NCBI RefSeq assembly: GCF_000297095.1
Contig: NZ_AEEA01000019.1
Coordinates: 62,001-126,000, forward strand
Origin: Treponema primitia ZAS-1
Lineage (GTDB): Bacteria; Spirochaetota; Spirochaetia; Treponematales; Breznakiellaceae
Length of the DNA: 64,000 nucleotides
Direction: 5' to 3'
Shown piece by piece: positions 26,408 through 34,510 of this stretch. The notes under the pieces are model-generated. The model was given only the letters and a program-made list of their open reading frames with translations, had not been told where the DNA came from and did no database searches. The stretch's first letter is position 1, and each line of letters opens with the position of its first letter. The position numbers were made by a program, and so were the translations under genes.

Positions 26408-26424
26408 TAAAAAGGAGGTATCCG

Positions 26425-26742
26425 GTGAAGATGATTAAGGCCATACTCCGGCCCGAATATGTGGATGTGATCGCGGACAGTTTGGCGGAGGCGGGTTTTA
26501 TATCCGCCACAAAGATCCACGCCTTTGGGCGGGGGAAGCAGAAGGGTATTACGGTTGGGACAATTCATTATGATGAATTACCCAAGATGATCCTCATGGT
26601 AGCGGTGGAAGACAATGGGGTGGAGCCGGTGATACGGATCATTCGGGACAAGGCCCAGACGGGTAACTTTGGGGACGGTAAAATTTTTATCAGCTCCCTG
26701 GAACGGGTGGTCACCGTGCGAACCGGCGCCGAAGGGATTTAG
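26425..26742 (+). CDS. nifI1: NifI1 PII-family nitrogenase regulator
   Basis: The product has 105 residues and a GTG start with GGAGG six bases upstream. PII fold: MKMIKAILRPEYVDVI, FGRGKQKGITVG in place of the usual T-loop tyrosine region, and GDGKIFISSLERVVTVRTG. NifI1 forms a complex with NifI2 that binds and inhibits dinitrogenase when 2-oxoglutarate is low (ammonium switch-off), as known in methanogens. Placement between the iron protein and AnfD genes is the usual nifI arrangement. Confidence 0.94.
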   Translation: MKMIKAILRPEYVDVIADSLAEAGFISATKIHAFGRGKQKGITVGTIHYDELPKMILMVAVEDNGVEPVIRIIRDKAQTGNFGDGKIFISSLERVVTVRTGAEGI

Positions 26743-26751
26743 GGGGCGGCA

Positions 26752-27120
26752 ATGAAAGAAGTAATCGCCATAATCCGTCCCAAGATGGTGGGCAAAACCA
26801 AGGAAGCCCTGGATGCTTTGGGACACCCCAGCATCACCGCCCTGTCCGTATTGGGCCGGGGAAAGCAGAAGGGTATTGCCGGGGAAGTCGATATTGAATA
26901 CCGACCCCATATCCTTGAGGGGAAACACAGCGGTATGAAGTACGTCCCCAAGCGGCAGCTTTCCATGGTAGTCAAAGACGGAGACGTTGACGCGGTGATA
27001 AAGACTATTGTCGATATTAACCGGACGGGACAGGTGGGGGATGGCAAGATTTTTGTCTGTCCCGTGGACGAAGCCCTGCGGGTGCGTACCGGGGAAACCG
27101 GGGAATCCGCCCTTGTATAG
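26752..27120 (+). CDS. nifI2: NifI2 PII-family nitrogenase regulator
   Basis: The product has 122 residues. MKEVIAIIRPKMVGKTKEAL, LGRGKQKGI, a longer T-loop (EYRPHILEGKHSGMKYVPKR) and GDGKIFVCPVDEALRVRTGE match NifI2. It partners with NifI1 in post-translational inhibition of nitrogenase; the longer T-loop is the usual difference between the two. It starts nine bases after nifI1, with TTAGGGGG upstream. Confidence 0.94.
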   Translation: MKEVIAIIRPKMVGKTKEALDALGHPSITALSVLGRGKQKGIAGEVDIEYRPHILEGKHSGMKYVPKRQLSMVVKDGDVDAVIKTIVDINRTGQVGDGKIFVCPVDEALRVRTGETGESALV

Positions 27121-27157
27121 CAAACACAAATAGTGTTACACAAAAGGAGAATAAACC

Positions 27158-28726
27158 ATGCCCTATCATTTATTTAAGTGCAGCGAATGTATCCCCGAAC
27201 GGGAGAAGCATGCGGTCATCAAGGGGCCGGGGGAGGACATATCCATGGCCCTGCCCCTGGGCTACCTCAATACCATACCGGGGAGCATATCGGAGCGGGG
27301 CTGCGCCTACTGCGGGGCCAAGCACGTTATCGGTACCCCCATGAAGGATGTGATCCACCTGAGCCACGGTCCCATAGGCTGTACCTACGATACCTGGCAG
27401 ACCAAGCGCTACATCAGCGACAACGATAACTTTCAGCTTAAGTACACCTTTGCCTCGGACATGAAGGAGAAGCACGTCATTTTCGGCGCAGAAAAACTGT
27501 TAAAGGAAAATATTCTGGAAGCCTTTAAGGCCTTCCCCCATATCAAGCGGATGACCCTGTACCAAACCTGCGCTTCCGCCCTTATCGGGGATGACATGAA
27601 CGCCCTGGCGGATGAGATCATGGAAGAGATGCCCGATGTGGATATCTTTGTATGCAACTCACCGGGCTTTGGCGGCCCCAGCCAATCCGGAGGGCACCAC
27701 AAGATCAACATCGCCTGGATCAACCAGAAGGTGGGGACCGTGGAACCCAAGATCACCGGGGATTATGTGATCAACTATGTGGGGGAATACAACATCCAGG
27801 GGGATCAGGAAGTGATGGTGGATTACTTCAAACGCATGGGTATCCAGGTTCTTTCCACCTTTACCGGCAACGGTTCCTACGACGATCTGCGCTCCATGCA
27901 AGGGGCGCACCTGAACGTCCTGGAATGTGCCCGTTCCGCCGAGTATATCTGCAATGAACTGCGGGTACGCTACGGCATACCCCGGCTGGACATCGACGGT
28001 TTCGGCTTTGAAGCCCTGGGTAATTCCCTGCGGAAGATCGGCCTCTTTTTCGGCATCGAAGACCGGGCGGATACCATCATTGAAACAGAGACCACCCGGT
28101 GGAAGGGTGAATTGGACTGGTACAAGGCCCGGCTCATGCACAAAAAAGTCTGCCTTTGGCCCGGCGGCTCCAAGCTCTGGCATTGGGCCCACGCCATTCA
28201 CGAGGAGATGGGGGTGGACGTGGTATCGGTATACACCAAGTTCGGCCATCAGGGTGATATGGAAAAGGGCATTTCCCGCTGCGAGGAAGGCGCCCTGGCC
28301 ATTGATGATCCCAATGAACTTGAAAGCCTTGAGGCCATGGAGACCATCAAGCCTGACATCATCTTTACCGGCAAGCGTCCTGGGGAGGTGGCAAAGAAGA
28401 TACGGGTTCCCTACCTTAACGCCCACGCCTATCACAACGGGCCGTATAAAGGATTTGAAGGATGGGTCCGCTTTGCCCGGGATATTTACAACGCCATTTA
28501 TTCACCCATTCATCAGCTTGCCCTGCTGGACATCAGTAAAGATGCGATCCCCGTGGATCAGGGCTTTGTTACCAACCGTATGCTTTCCGATGTGGGCCTG
28601 AGCGAGGATATCCGTAATGATGCGGAACTGCGGCCCTATTCAGGAAACTATGACTGTGTCTCTCCCCTGCGGGAAAAGACCTATCCCGTATTCCCGCCTG
28701 CGGAAAAAACAGCGGCGGCGGTTTAG
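27158..28726 (+). CDS. anfD: Fe-only nitrogenase alpha chain
   Basis: The product has 522 residues. It is very close to Azotobacter AnfD in memory: GYLNTIPGSISERGCAYCG, HGPIGCTYDTWQTKRYISD, NSPGFGGPSQSGGHHKINIA and HAYHNGPYKGFEGWVRFARD. P-cluster Cys are at 49, 75 and 138; the FeFe-cofactor Cys is about 257 (LNVLECARS) and the cofactor His is in HAYHNG. It reduces N2 in the AnfD2G2K2 complex. Preceded by AAAGGAGAATAAACC. The Mo-type NifD lacks the SISERG and KRYISDNDNFQ context, so this is not Mo nitrogenase. Confidence 0.98.
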   Translation: MPYHLFKCSECIPEREKHAVIKGPGEDISMALPLGYLNTIPGSISERGCAYCGAKHVIGTPMKDVIHLSHGPIGCTYDTWQTKRYISDNDNFQLKYTFASDMKEKHVIFGAEKLLKENILEAFKAFPHIKRMTLYQTCASALIGDDMNALADEIMEEMPDVDIFVCNSPGFGGPSQSGGHHKINIAWINQKVGTVEPKITGDYVINYVGEYNIQGDQEVMVDYFKRMGIQVLSTFTGNGSYDDLRSMQGAHLNVLECARSAEYICNELRVRYGIPRLDIDGFGFEALGNSLRKIGLFFGIEDRADTIIETETTRWKGELDWYKARLMHKKVCLWPGGSKLWHWAHAIHEEMGVDVVSVYTKFGHQGDMEKGISRCEEGALAIDDPNELESLEAMETIKPDIIFTGKRPGEVAKKIRVPYLNAHAYHNGPYKGFEGWVRFARDIYNAIYSPIHQLALLDISKDAIPVDQGFVTNRMLSDVGLSEDIRNDAELRPYSGNYDCVSPLREKTYPVFPPAEKTAAAV

Positions 28727-28735
28727 GAGTTTACC

Positions 28736-29089
28736 ATGGCGGAGAATTTAATGAAGGCCCATGTAGAGGATTTGACGGATTACATCATGAAAAATTGTCT
28801 TTGGCAGTTCCATTCCCGCACCTGGGACCGGGAACGGCAGAATAACAACATCCTGGCCATGACCTCCCAACTGGTCTGCGGGGAGACCGTAAGCCCCGCA
28901 AACCTGGAGGAAAAATGTTACTGGGTAGATGCGGTATGTCTGGTAGAGGCCTTTAACCGGCAGTTTACCTGGCTGGCTGAAATGAAGGGGGAGGAAAAGC
29001 AGGAGCTTATGCGAGGCCTTAAGGATCGCATAGATTTTCTGACAATTAAGGGTTCCCTCAATCTGGAACTTACTGAACAACATTACTAA
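28736..29089 (+). CDS. anfG: Fe-only nitrogenase delta subunit
   Basis: The product has 117 residues. YIMKNCLWQFHSRTWDRERQN, CYWVDAVCLVEAFN, GLKDRIDFLTIKGSLN and the C-terminal LTEQHY are the AnfG signature. Delta subunits occur only in alternative (V or Fe-only) nitrogenases, and KNCLWQFHSR-SWDRERQ is the Anf form. It bridges the cofactor site of AnfD. Located between anfD (9-base gap) and anfK (10-base gap). Confidence 0.97.
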   Translation: MAENLMKAHVEDLTDYIMKNCLWQFHSRTWDRERQNNNILAMTSQLVCGETVSPANLEEKCYWVDAVCLVEAFNRQFTWLAEMKGEEKQELMRGLKDRIDFLTIKGSLNLELTEQHY

Positions 29090-29099
29090 GGAGGAAAAT

Positions 29100-30488
29100 A
29101 TGGCCTGTGAAGTAAAGCCGAAGACCCGGTCGGGTATTATTAATCCCCTGTTTACCTGCCAGCCCTGCGGCGCCCAATACGCCAGCATCGGCATCAGGGA
29201 ATGCATAGGGATAGTCCACGGGGGGCAGGGCTGCGTCATGTTTGTGCGGCTCCTGTTTTCCCAACATTTTAAAGAAAGTTTTGAACTGGCTTCCACATCC
29301 CTCCATGAGGACGGGGCAGTTTTCGGCGCCCTTAACCGGGTGGAGGAAGCGGTGGATGTACTTTTGATGCGCTACCCCAATGTAAAGGTGGTACCCATCA
29401 TCTCGACCTGTGCCACAGAAGTTATCGGGGACGACATTGACGGGGTGGTACGAAAACTGAACGAGGGGCTGCTCAAGGAAAAATTTGCCGGCAGGGAAGT
29501 TCATCTTATCCCCATCCATACCCCCAGCTTTGTGGGGAGTATGATCTCAGGCTACGATGTGGCGGTTAAGGAATTTGTTAGTTTCTTCGCCAAGAAAGGG
29601 GAGCCCAGCAAAAAGATCAACCTTATCACCGGGTGGGTGAACCCCGGTGATGTTACCAGTCTCAAGCATATTTTAAGCCTTATGGATATTGAGGCCAATG
29701 TACTATTCGAGATTGAAAATTTCGATTCCCCCCTCATGCCCGACGGCAATACGGTCTCCCACGGGGACACCACCATTGCGGACCTGCAGGATACCGCCAA
29801 TGCGGTAGGTACCATCGCCCTTAACCGCTACGAAGGGGGCAAGGCTGCGGAGTATTTGAAAAAGGAATTTGAGGTGCCGGCGATCATCGGCCCATCCCCC
29901 ATCGGCATCCGCAACACTGATACTTTTCTCAAACACCTGAGCGATATGACCGGGAAGCCCATCCCCGAAGCGCTGGTTAAGGAACGGGGGATAGCCCTGG
30001 ACGCGATCACCGATCTAACCCACATGTTTTTTGCGGACAAGCGGGTGGCTATTTACGGCAATCCGGATTTAGCCATAGGGCTTGCGGAATTTTGCCTGGA
30101 CCTGGAGATGCAGCCCGTCCTCCTTCTTCTGGGTGACGATAACGTCAACTATGCAAAGGACCCTCGCGTACTATATATGCAGGAACATGTCTGGCACGAT
30201 ATGGAGATCGTTACCAATGCGGATCTCTGGGATCTGGAGGATCGGCTTAAAAATCAGGACCTGAAGCTGGATCTTATCCTGGGTCATTCCAAGGGAAGAT
30301 TTATCTCCATTGATTACGGGGTCCCCATGGTCCGGGTCGGCTTTCCGGTTTATGACCGGGCAGGTATGTACCGCCATCCAGTGATGGGTTATCATGGGGC
30401 CATGCACCTGGCAGAGGCCATGGCAAATGTACTCTTTACCGATATGGAATACAAAAAGAACAAGGAATGGATACTTAATGTGTGGTAG
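29100..30488 (+). CDS. anfK: Fe-only nitrogenase beta chain
   Basis: The product has 462 residues. P-cluster ligands Cys20 (FTCQPCGAQYASIG), Cys45 (GGQGCVMFVR) and Cys104 (STCATEVIGDD) are present. HTPSFVGSMISGYD and GYHGAMHLAEAMANVLF are typical of AnfK/VnfK. Short N-terminus, as in alternative nitrogenases. AAGGAGG lies upstream. With AnfD and AnfG it forms dinitrogenase. Confidence 0.97.
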   Translation: MACEVKPKTRSGIINPLFTCQPCGAQYASIGIRECIGIVHGGQGCVMFVRLLFSQHFKESFELASTSLHEDGAVFGALNRVEEAVDVLLMRYPNVKVVPIISTCATEVIGDDIDGVVRKLNEGLLKEKFAGREVHLIPIHTPSFVGSMISGYDVAVKEFVSFFAKKGEPSKKINLITGWVNPGDVTSLKHILSLMDIEANVLFEIENFDSPLMPDGNTVSHGDTTIADLQDTANAVGTIALNRYEGGKAAEYLKKEFEVPAIIGPSPIGIRNTDTFLKHLSDMTGKPIPEALVKERGIALDAITDLTHMFFADKRVAIYGNPDLAIGLAEFCLDLEMQPVLLLLGDDNVNYAKDPRVLYMQEHVWHDMEIVTNADLWDLEDRLKNQDLKLDLILGHSKGRFISIDYGVPMVRVGFPVYDRAGMYRHPVMGYHGAMHLAEAMANVLFTDMEYKKNKEWILNVW

Positions 30489-30504
30489 GAGGAGGAAATA
30501 AAAA

Positions 30505-31239
30505 GTGCGGATACATTACCTGCAGCATGTTCCCTTTGAAAACCCCGGATATATTTTGACCTGGGCAAAAAATCACCGCTGGGTGCTGACGAACACCCCC
30601 CTCTATGAGTACCCTTCGGGGAATGTTCCTTTTCCCTTGGCCCGTGATTATGATTGGCTGGTGATCATGGGGGGCCCCATGAATATCTACGAGGATGCGG
30701 AATATCCCTGGCTTATCGAAGAAAAAGAATTCATTAAACATGCGGTTGACAGGGGAAAGGTAGTTATCGGTCTCTGCCTGGGGGCGCAGCTTCTTGCCGG
30801 TGTTCTGGGGGGAACGGTTACGCAGAACCCCCAAAAGGAAATAGGTTGGTTTCCGGTAACCCTGAACCCGGAGGCCCGGTCGCTGCCGCTCCTTTCCTTT
30901 TTGCCGGAAAAACCCCTGGTTTTCCAATGGCATGGGGATACCTTTAGTACACTGCCTCCGAAAGCGGTTCTTTTAGCCTCAAGCGAAGCGTGTAAGCACC
31001 AGGCGTTTATGTACCGGGACCGGGTTTTTGCATTTCAGTTTCATCTGGAAAATACTTTTGAGATCATCTCGGCTCTGGTAGAAAACTGCGGGAATGAACT
31101 CGTTGATGGGTCCTGGATACAAAGCGCGGAAAACCTGCTCGGTCATGCTGAGTACATTACCCAGGACAATTCGTGGATGGACGAGTTTCTTACCCGCCTG
31201 GAAAACCAATGGAGGAATAATGGAACAAATACATTATAA
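30505..31239 (+). CDS. Class I glutamine amidotransferase-like protein in the anf operon
   Basis: The product has 244 residues with a GTG start and GGAGGAGG upstream. It has the GATase fold: MGGPMNIYED, nucleophile elbow GLCLGAQLLAGVLGG (Cys), WHGDTFSTLP and FAFQFHLE (His-Glu). It resembles stand-alone GMP-synthase-like GATases such as those acting on glutamine or gamma-glutamyl compounds. It is 16 bases after anfK, so probably part of the operon. A link to nitrogen status (glutamine) is an attractive but untested idea. The last 20 bases overlap the next gene. Confidence 0.85.
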   Translation: MRIHYLQHVPFENPGYILTWAKNHRWVLTNTPLYEYPSGNVPFPLARDYDWLVIMGGPMNIYEDAEYPWLIEEKEFIKHAVDRGKVVIGLCLGAQLLAGVLGGTVTQNPQKEIGWFPVTLNPEARSLPLLSFLPEKPLVFQWHGDTFSTLPPKAVLLASSEACKHQAFMYRDRVFAFQFHLENTFEIISALVENCGNELVDGSWIQSAENLLGHAEYITQDNSWMDEFLTRLENQWRNNGTNTL

Positions 31240-31765
31240 ACAGCGGATGTGTACGGATAACGAACGGATTGAAAAGTTCCTTGCGGAATCCCGGGTTGGT
31301 GTCCTTGGTATCAATGCCGGAGAATATCCCTACGCGGTACCCTTGAATTACGTCTGGAAAGACGGGACAGTTTATTTTCACGGTATGGGATCGGGGAAAA
31401 GGGAAACATTCCTTAGAGAAAGTCCCAGGGTTTGTTTTACCGTATATCAGGAATATGGCGTGGTAAAGGACAAGGTTCCCTGGCATGCGGACACCTCCTA
31501 TTTCAGTGTCATGCTCTTTGGCGCCGCCCGCAAGCTGACCGATGCGGAAGAATCGGCGGCGGTAATGAAACAATTGGTAGAGAAATTCATGCCCGGTTTT
31601 TACGGGGATAAGCTGGCTGCTATTACCAACAGATTTATAGAAAAATACCGTTCCTCCATAGATGGTAATCCCGTGGCGGTGTATGCCATAAAACCCGATA
31701 GCATAAGCGCCAAAGAGAATCGCTCCACGCCGGAGGAGCTGTTTAAGCAGGGAGAATCACTATGA
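31220..31765 (+). CDS. Pyridoxamine 5-phosphate oxidase-family FMN-binding protein (NimA-like)
   Basis: The product has 181 residues. The start at 31220 follows GGAGG by four bases; longer frames upstream lie inside the amidotransferase gene. The N-terminal half has the split-barrel pattern RVGVLGINAGEYPYAVPLNYVW, YFHGMGSGKRETFL and VCFTVYQEYG, close to the 5-nitroimidazole reductase/NimA group. It may bind FMN or haem and act as a small reductase. Its operon position suggests redox or electron supply to Fe-only nitrogenase; this is inference. Confidence 0.82.
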   Translation: MEQIHYKQRMCTDNERIEKFLAESRVGVLGINAGEYPYAVPLNYVWKDGTVYFHGMGSGKRETFLRESPRVCFTVYQEYGVVKDKVPWHADTSYFSVMLFGAARKLTDAEESAAVMKQLVEKFMPGFYGDKLAAITNRFIEKYRSSIDGNPVAVYAIKPDSISAKENRSTPEELFKQGESL

Positions 31766-32748
31766 AAACCCAGGCGGCGAAAAGTATTTTTTCTGAGTTA
31801 AAAGGGGTAACGAGTTCCACTACATGGCCTGGCGGCGAAATCTGCGAGTGCCGCGTCGATGAAGAAAACAAAATCGAAACCCCCTACGGGACTTTGATCC
31901 CCCGTTATTCACAGCCGGACATGAGAAGCAAGGAATTAAAAACCCTCTCATTCCATAAAAATGGGCAGGTGGCCTCCATCTACCTGGAAAAGCAGACCCT
32001 TGTACCGACCCCTGCGGGCAGCATCCCTGCGGGCAGCATCCCTGCGGAACTCATCACGTTTTATGAGGATGGCTCACTGAACAGCCTTTTCCCCCTGAAC
32101 GGACAGATAGGATTCGGCTGGTCAGAGGAAGATGAGGGGAACATGGCCTCTTTCCAAAATTTTGAATTCCCCTTTGGTTCGTTCACGGTCAAACTTAACG
32201 GAATCCGTTTTTATCCAAGCGGAAAGATAAAGAGTATCATCTTCTGGCCGGGAGAAATCATAAACCTTACTACCCCCGCAGGAACCTTCCCGGCCCGGAT
32301 CGGTATACGGCTCCATGAGGATGGGCGCCTGCTGTCCTTTGAGCCGGCCCAGCCCATCGAACTGGAAACTCCCATCGGGCAAGTCCTTGCCTATGATGTT
32401 AATGCCCTGGGGGCAGACGCGGATTTTAACTCCGTAGAATTTGACGGCAGTGGAAATCTTGCTGGTTTTGTAAGTTCCGGGGATCTTATTGTCAACCATC
32501 CATCCAGGGGGAGGCAGCGTATTTCCTCCCGGACCAGGCTGGGACTTTCCGATGATGTGTTGGTAAAAATCCCTCTGATTTTTCAATTTTCAGGGGACAT
32601 ACTTTCTGTCAGCGATGGTAAAGAAACGGCGGAATATAATATGAAGGAATGTAAATTCCTTTTGCTGCCCGACATTGATACCGGCGCGGGGCTCGGCTGC
32701 AACGGACACTGCGGCAGCAAGGGCGAACTTTGCGGCGCCTGTGGATAG
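31762..32748 (+). CDS. MORN-like repeat protein with Cys-rich tail, candidate anf accessory
   Basis: The product has 328 residues. At least four repeat-like units of the form F-x-x-x-G-x-(I/L)-x-S (FHKNGQVASI, FYEDGSLNSL, FYPSGKIKSI, LHEDGRLLSF) resemble MORN/YwqK-type beta-hairpins. The last 16 residues, CNGHCGSKGELCGACG, hold four Cys (CX3CX6CX2C) and could bind a metal or Fe-S cluster. A 15-base tandem repeat encodes PAGSI-PAGSI near residue 90. It overlaps the preceding stop by four bases and stops six bases before anfO. No known Anf protein matches from memory; function unknown. Confidence 0.8.
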   Translation: MKTQAAKSIFSELKGVTSSTTWPGGEICECRVDEENKIETPYGTLIPRYSQPDMRSKELKTLSFHKNGQVASIYLEKQTLVPTPAGSIPAGSIPAELITFYEDGSLNSLFPLNGQIGFGWSEEDEGNMASFQNFEFPFGSFTVKLNGIRFYPSGKIKSIIFWPGEIINLTTPAGTFPARIGIRLHEDGRLLSFEPAQPIELETPIGQVLAYDVNALGADADFNSVEFDGSGNLAGFVSSGDLIVNHPSRGRQRISSRTRLGLSDDVLVKIPLIFQFSGDILSVSDGKETAEYNMKECKFLLLPDIDTGAGLGCNGHCGSKGELCGACG

Positions 32749-32754
32749 GTCAAT

Positions 32755-33384
32755 ATGAAAATAGCAATACTGCTTGATGCGGAAGGCCGGGCCGCTTCTT
32801 TTACCGAACAGGGAACGATATATGTCTATGAACGGCGGGACGATGTATGGGCCGCGGACCGGAAACAGGATTTCGTCTCCGCTGCCTATACCACCATGGC
32901 GGATCTGCGTTCTTACATTTGTAAAATCACGGCATGGCTTGGGGAGTGCAAGGTCCTGGCGGCGAAGCGGTCGAATGGGTATTACCGCCTTGCCTTTGAA
33001 GGCTGTGGCGTTGCCCTCTGGGCTGTTGAGGGAAGTCCTCCGCAATTTATCAGCCAAATTGAATCATTTTATACCAAGTCTCCGGAATTACAGCCGGACC
33101 ATCAACCCGCCGCAGTACCCTCAAAAACTTACATTACACCCATCCCGGGCAAAACCGGGTTTTACGCGGCGGACCTTAGGGATGTGATGGCCCATAAGGC
33201 GGGAATAAATTCCCGGGAACTGCTGCTGCCTTTTTTCGAGGAAGCTCAATTCGAGCGGCTGGAAATAATCTGTGATCATGTACCGAGATGGTTCAACGAG
33301 GAGCTTGGCCGCCTTAATCTAAAGGCTGTTTCAGAATCTGATGGGAGACAGACAAAGGTACATGTGTACCCCGTGGGGCATTAA
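32755..33384 (+). CDS. anfO: Fe-only nitrogenase accessory protein AnfO
   Basis: The product has 209 residues. The start MKIAILLDAEGRAASFTEQGTIYVYER and the segment LGECKVLAAKRSNGYYRLAFEGCGVALWAVEG match AnfO, a family found only next to Fe-only nitrogenase genes and needed for good diazotrophic growth in Azotobacter; the mechanism is unknown. The C-terminal 90 residues (from about 120) contain a second small domain beginning YITPIPGKTGFYAADLRDVM that I do not recognise. Last gene of the run; no clear terminator follows. Confidence 0.9.
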   Translation: MKIAILLDAEGRAASFTEQGTIYVYERRDDVWAADRKQDFVSAAYTTMADLRSYICKITAWLGECKVLAAKRSNGYYRLAFEGCGVALWAVEGSPPQFISQIESFYTKSPELQPDHQPAAVPSKTYITPIPGKTGFYAADLRDVMAHKAGINSRELLLPFFEEAQFERLEIICDHVPRWFNEELGRLNLKAVSESDGRQTKVHVYPVGH

Positions 33385-33514
33385 GGAATTGAAGAAAGGT
33401 TTGAAACAAAAATTATTGAGAAGATTGAAAGAAGAAGGAGAAAATAATGAATTATCATTTAGAACACATACAATATTTCCAGAAATCAAATTAAAATATT
33501 TATTTCAATAATTG
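33385..33514. other. AT-rich gap after anfO without a supportable gene
   Basis: The 130 bases change abruptly to AT-rich, lysine/glutamate-coding sequence. Two short overlapping frames (a 40-codon one at 33389-33511 and a 20-codon one at 33385-33447) look like decayed protein tails, but neither has a recognisable domain. Confidence 0.5.
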
Positions 33515-33868
33515 TTAAATATCCCTCCAAATCTCAATTAGCCGCCCATTCCATTTTAGCGTATTCGTTAAGTATTTATGATAATAGACTATGCCTAAAT
33601 TATTATAGAGATCCGGATTATTCTCATCAATTTATTCTGCGGCCCTTAAATAATTCAATGCGGTCTCAAAATTGTTTTCTTCATCGTAGATATACGCCAA
33701 AGAAATATATGCAAATTGATAGTTTACATCTTCTTCAATAGATTTTTTGAAATAATAAATTGCGGTATGATAGTCGCCGGAATAATAATAAAACCATTTG
33801 ATATAATCATTTTCTTTAAAATACGCTACGCCGGTAGACAATGAATTATACCGTATGATAAAATGCAA
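33515..33868 (-). pseudogene. Relic of a TPR protein
   Basis: The leftward frame encodes TPR-like helices (FYYYSGDYHTAIYYFKKSIEED, FAYISLAYIYDEENNFETALNYL; each split here for reading). It meets TAA after LRAAE at 33632-33634 and then continues in the same frame with NPDLYNNLGIVYYHKYL, again TPR-like, to a stop at 33515. There is no good start codon (TTG at 33868). The AT-rich codon use differs from the anf genes. Probably the decayed remains of an acquired gene. Confidence 0.55.
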
Positions 33869-33888
33869 TTATACGGAGGATTTATAAC

Positions 33889-34422
33889 ATGAGTGAATTT
33901 TTAGACCTTTGTAAAAGACGGCAAAGCTGCCGTGGTTTTTCAGACCAAGCGGTAGAGCATGACAAACTGATACAATGTGTTGAAGCAGGCCGATTAACCC
34001 ATTCCGGTTGTAATGCCCAGCCGTGGAGTTTTGTTGTTGTGGAAAGCAAAGACATGGTTAGTCAAATAGCGCTATGCGGTCAACAGCTAAAGCAAAACGT
34101 TTGGCTGGGTACGGCAAAGGCATTCATTATTATTCTGGAAGAACATGCGGTTTTAAGTCCCATTATCAGTTGCTTCCTTGATAGTCAGTACTATGCAAAA
34201 AACGATTTAGGCGCCGCCGCCGCATATGTTTGTTTGGAAGCTGCTTCACAAGGACTTGGCAGTTGTATTATTGGCCTTTATGATCGTAAAAAGATTTGTG
34301 AACTATTGAATATTCCTATAGAAAAACAATTCGGATCTATAATTGCTTTGGGGTATCCTGCCAATGACATCGTTCGCCCTAAAAAGCGTAAGGTATTTGA
34401 AGATATTGTACGATTTGTATGA
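33889..34422 (+). CDS. Nitroreductase family protein
   Basis: The product has 177 residues. RRQSCRGFSDQAVEHDKLIQCVEAGRLTHS at the N-terminus (quoted here as RRQSCRGF and the following helix), NAQPWSFVVV, and DLGAAAAYVCLEAASQGLGSC match FMN-dependent nitroreductases, which form dimers and reduce nitro or quinone compounds with NAD(P)H. GGAGG lies ten bases before the ATG. It stands alone between a gene relic on the left and a leftward DinB gene. Confidence 0.88.
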   Translation: MSEFLDLCKRRQSCRGFSDQAVEHDKLIQCVEAGRLTHSGCNAQPWSFVVVESKDMVSQIALCGQQLKQNVWLGTAKAFIIILEEHAVLSPIISCFLDSQYYAKNDLGAAAAYVCLEAASQGLGSCIIGLYDRKKICELLNIPIEKQFGSIIALGYPANDIVRPKKRKVFEDIVRFV

Positions 34423-34510
34423 GTACCATTTATTCACCGGATCCGTATAAAAATAATCCGGCCTTCCGGCCGCCGCAATCGTTTATGTACATTGCGGACG
34501 GCTCCACTGC

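Noticed and set aside
27659..28435. 258-codon leftward frame inside the nitrogenase genes
   Set aside because: Antisense shadow of anfD, which is strongly conserved in sequence.
33389..33511. 40-codon AT-rich frame after anfO
   Set aside because: Starts with TTG inside decayed sequence and competes with another frame; no family recognised.
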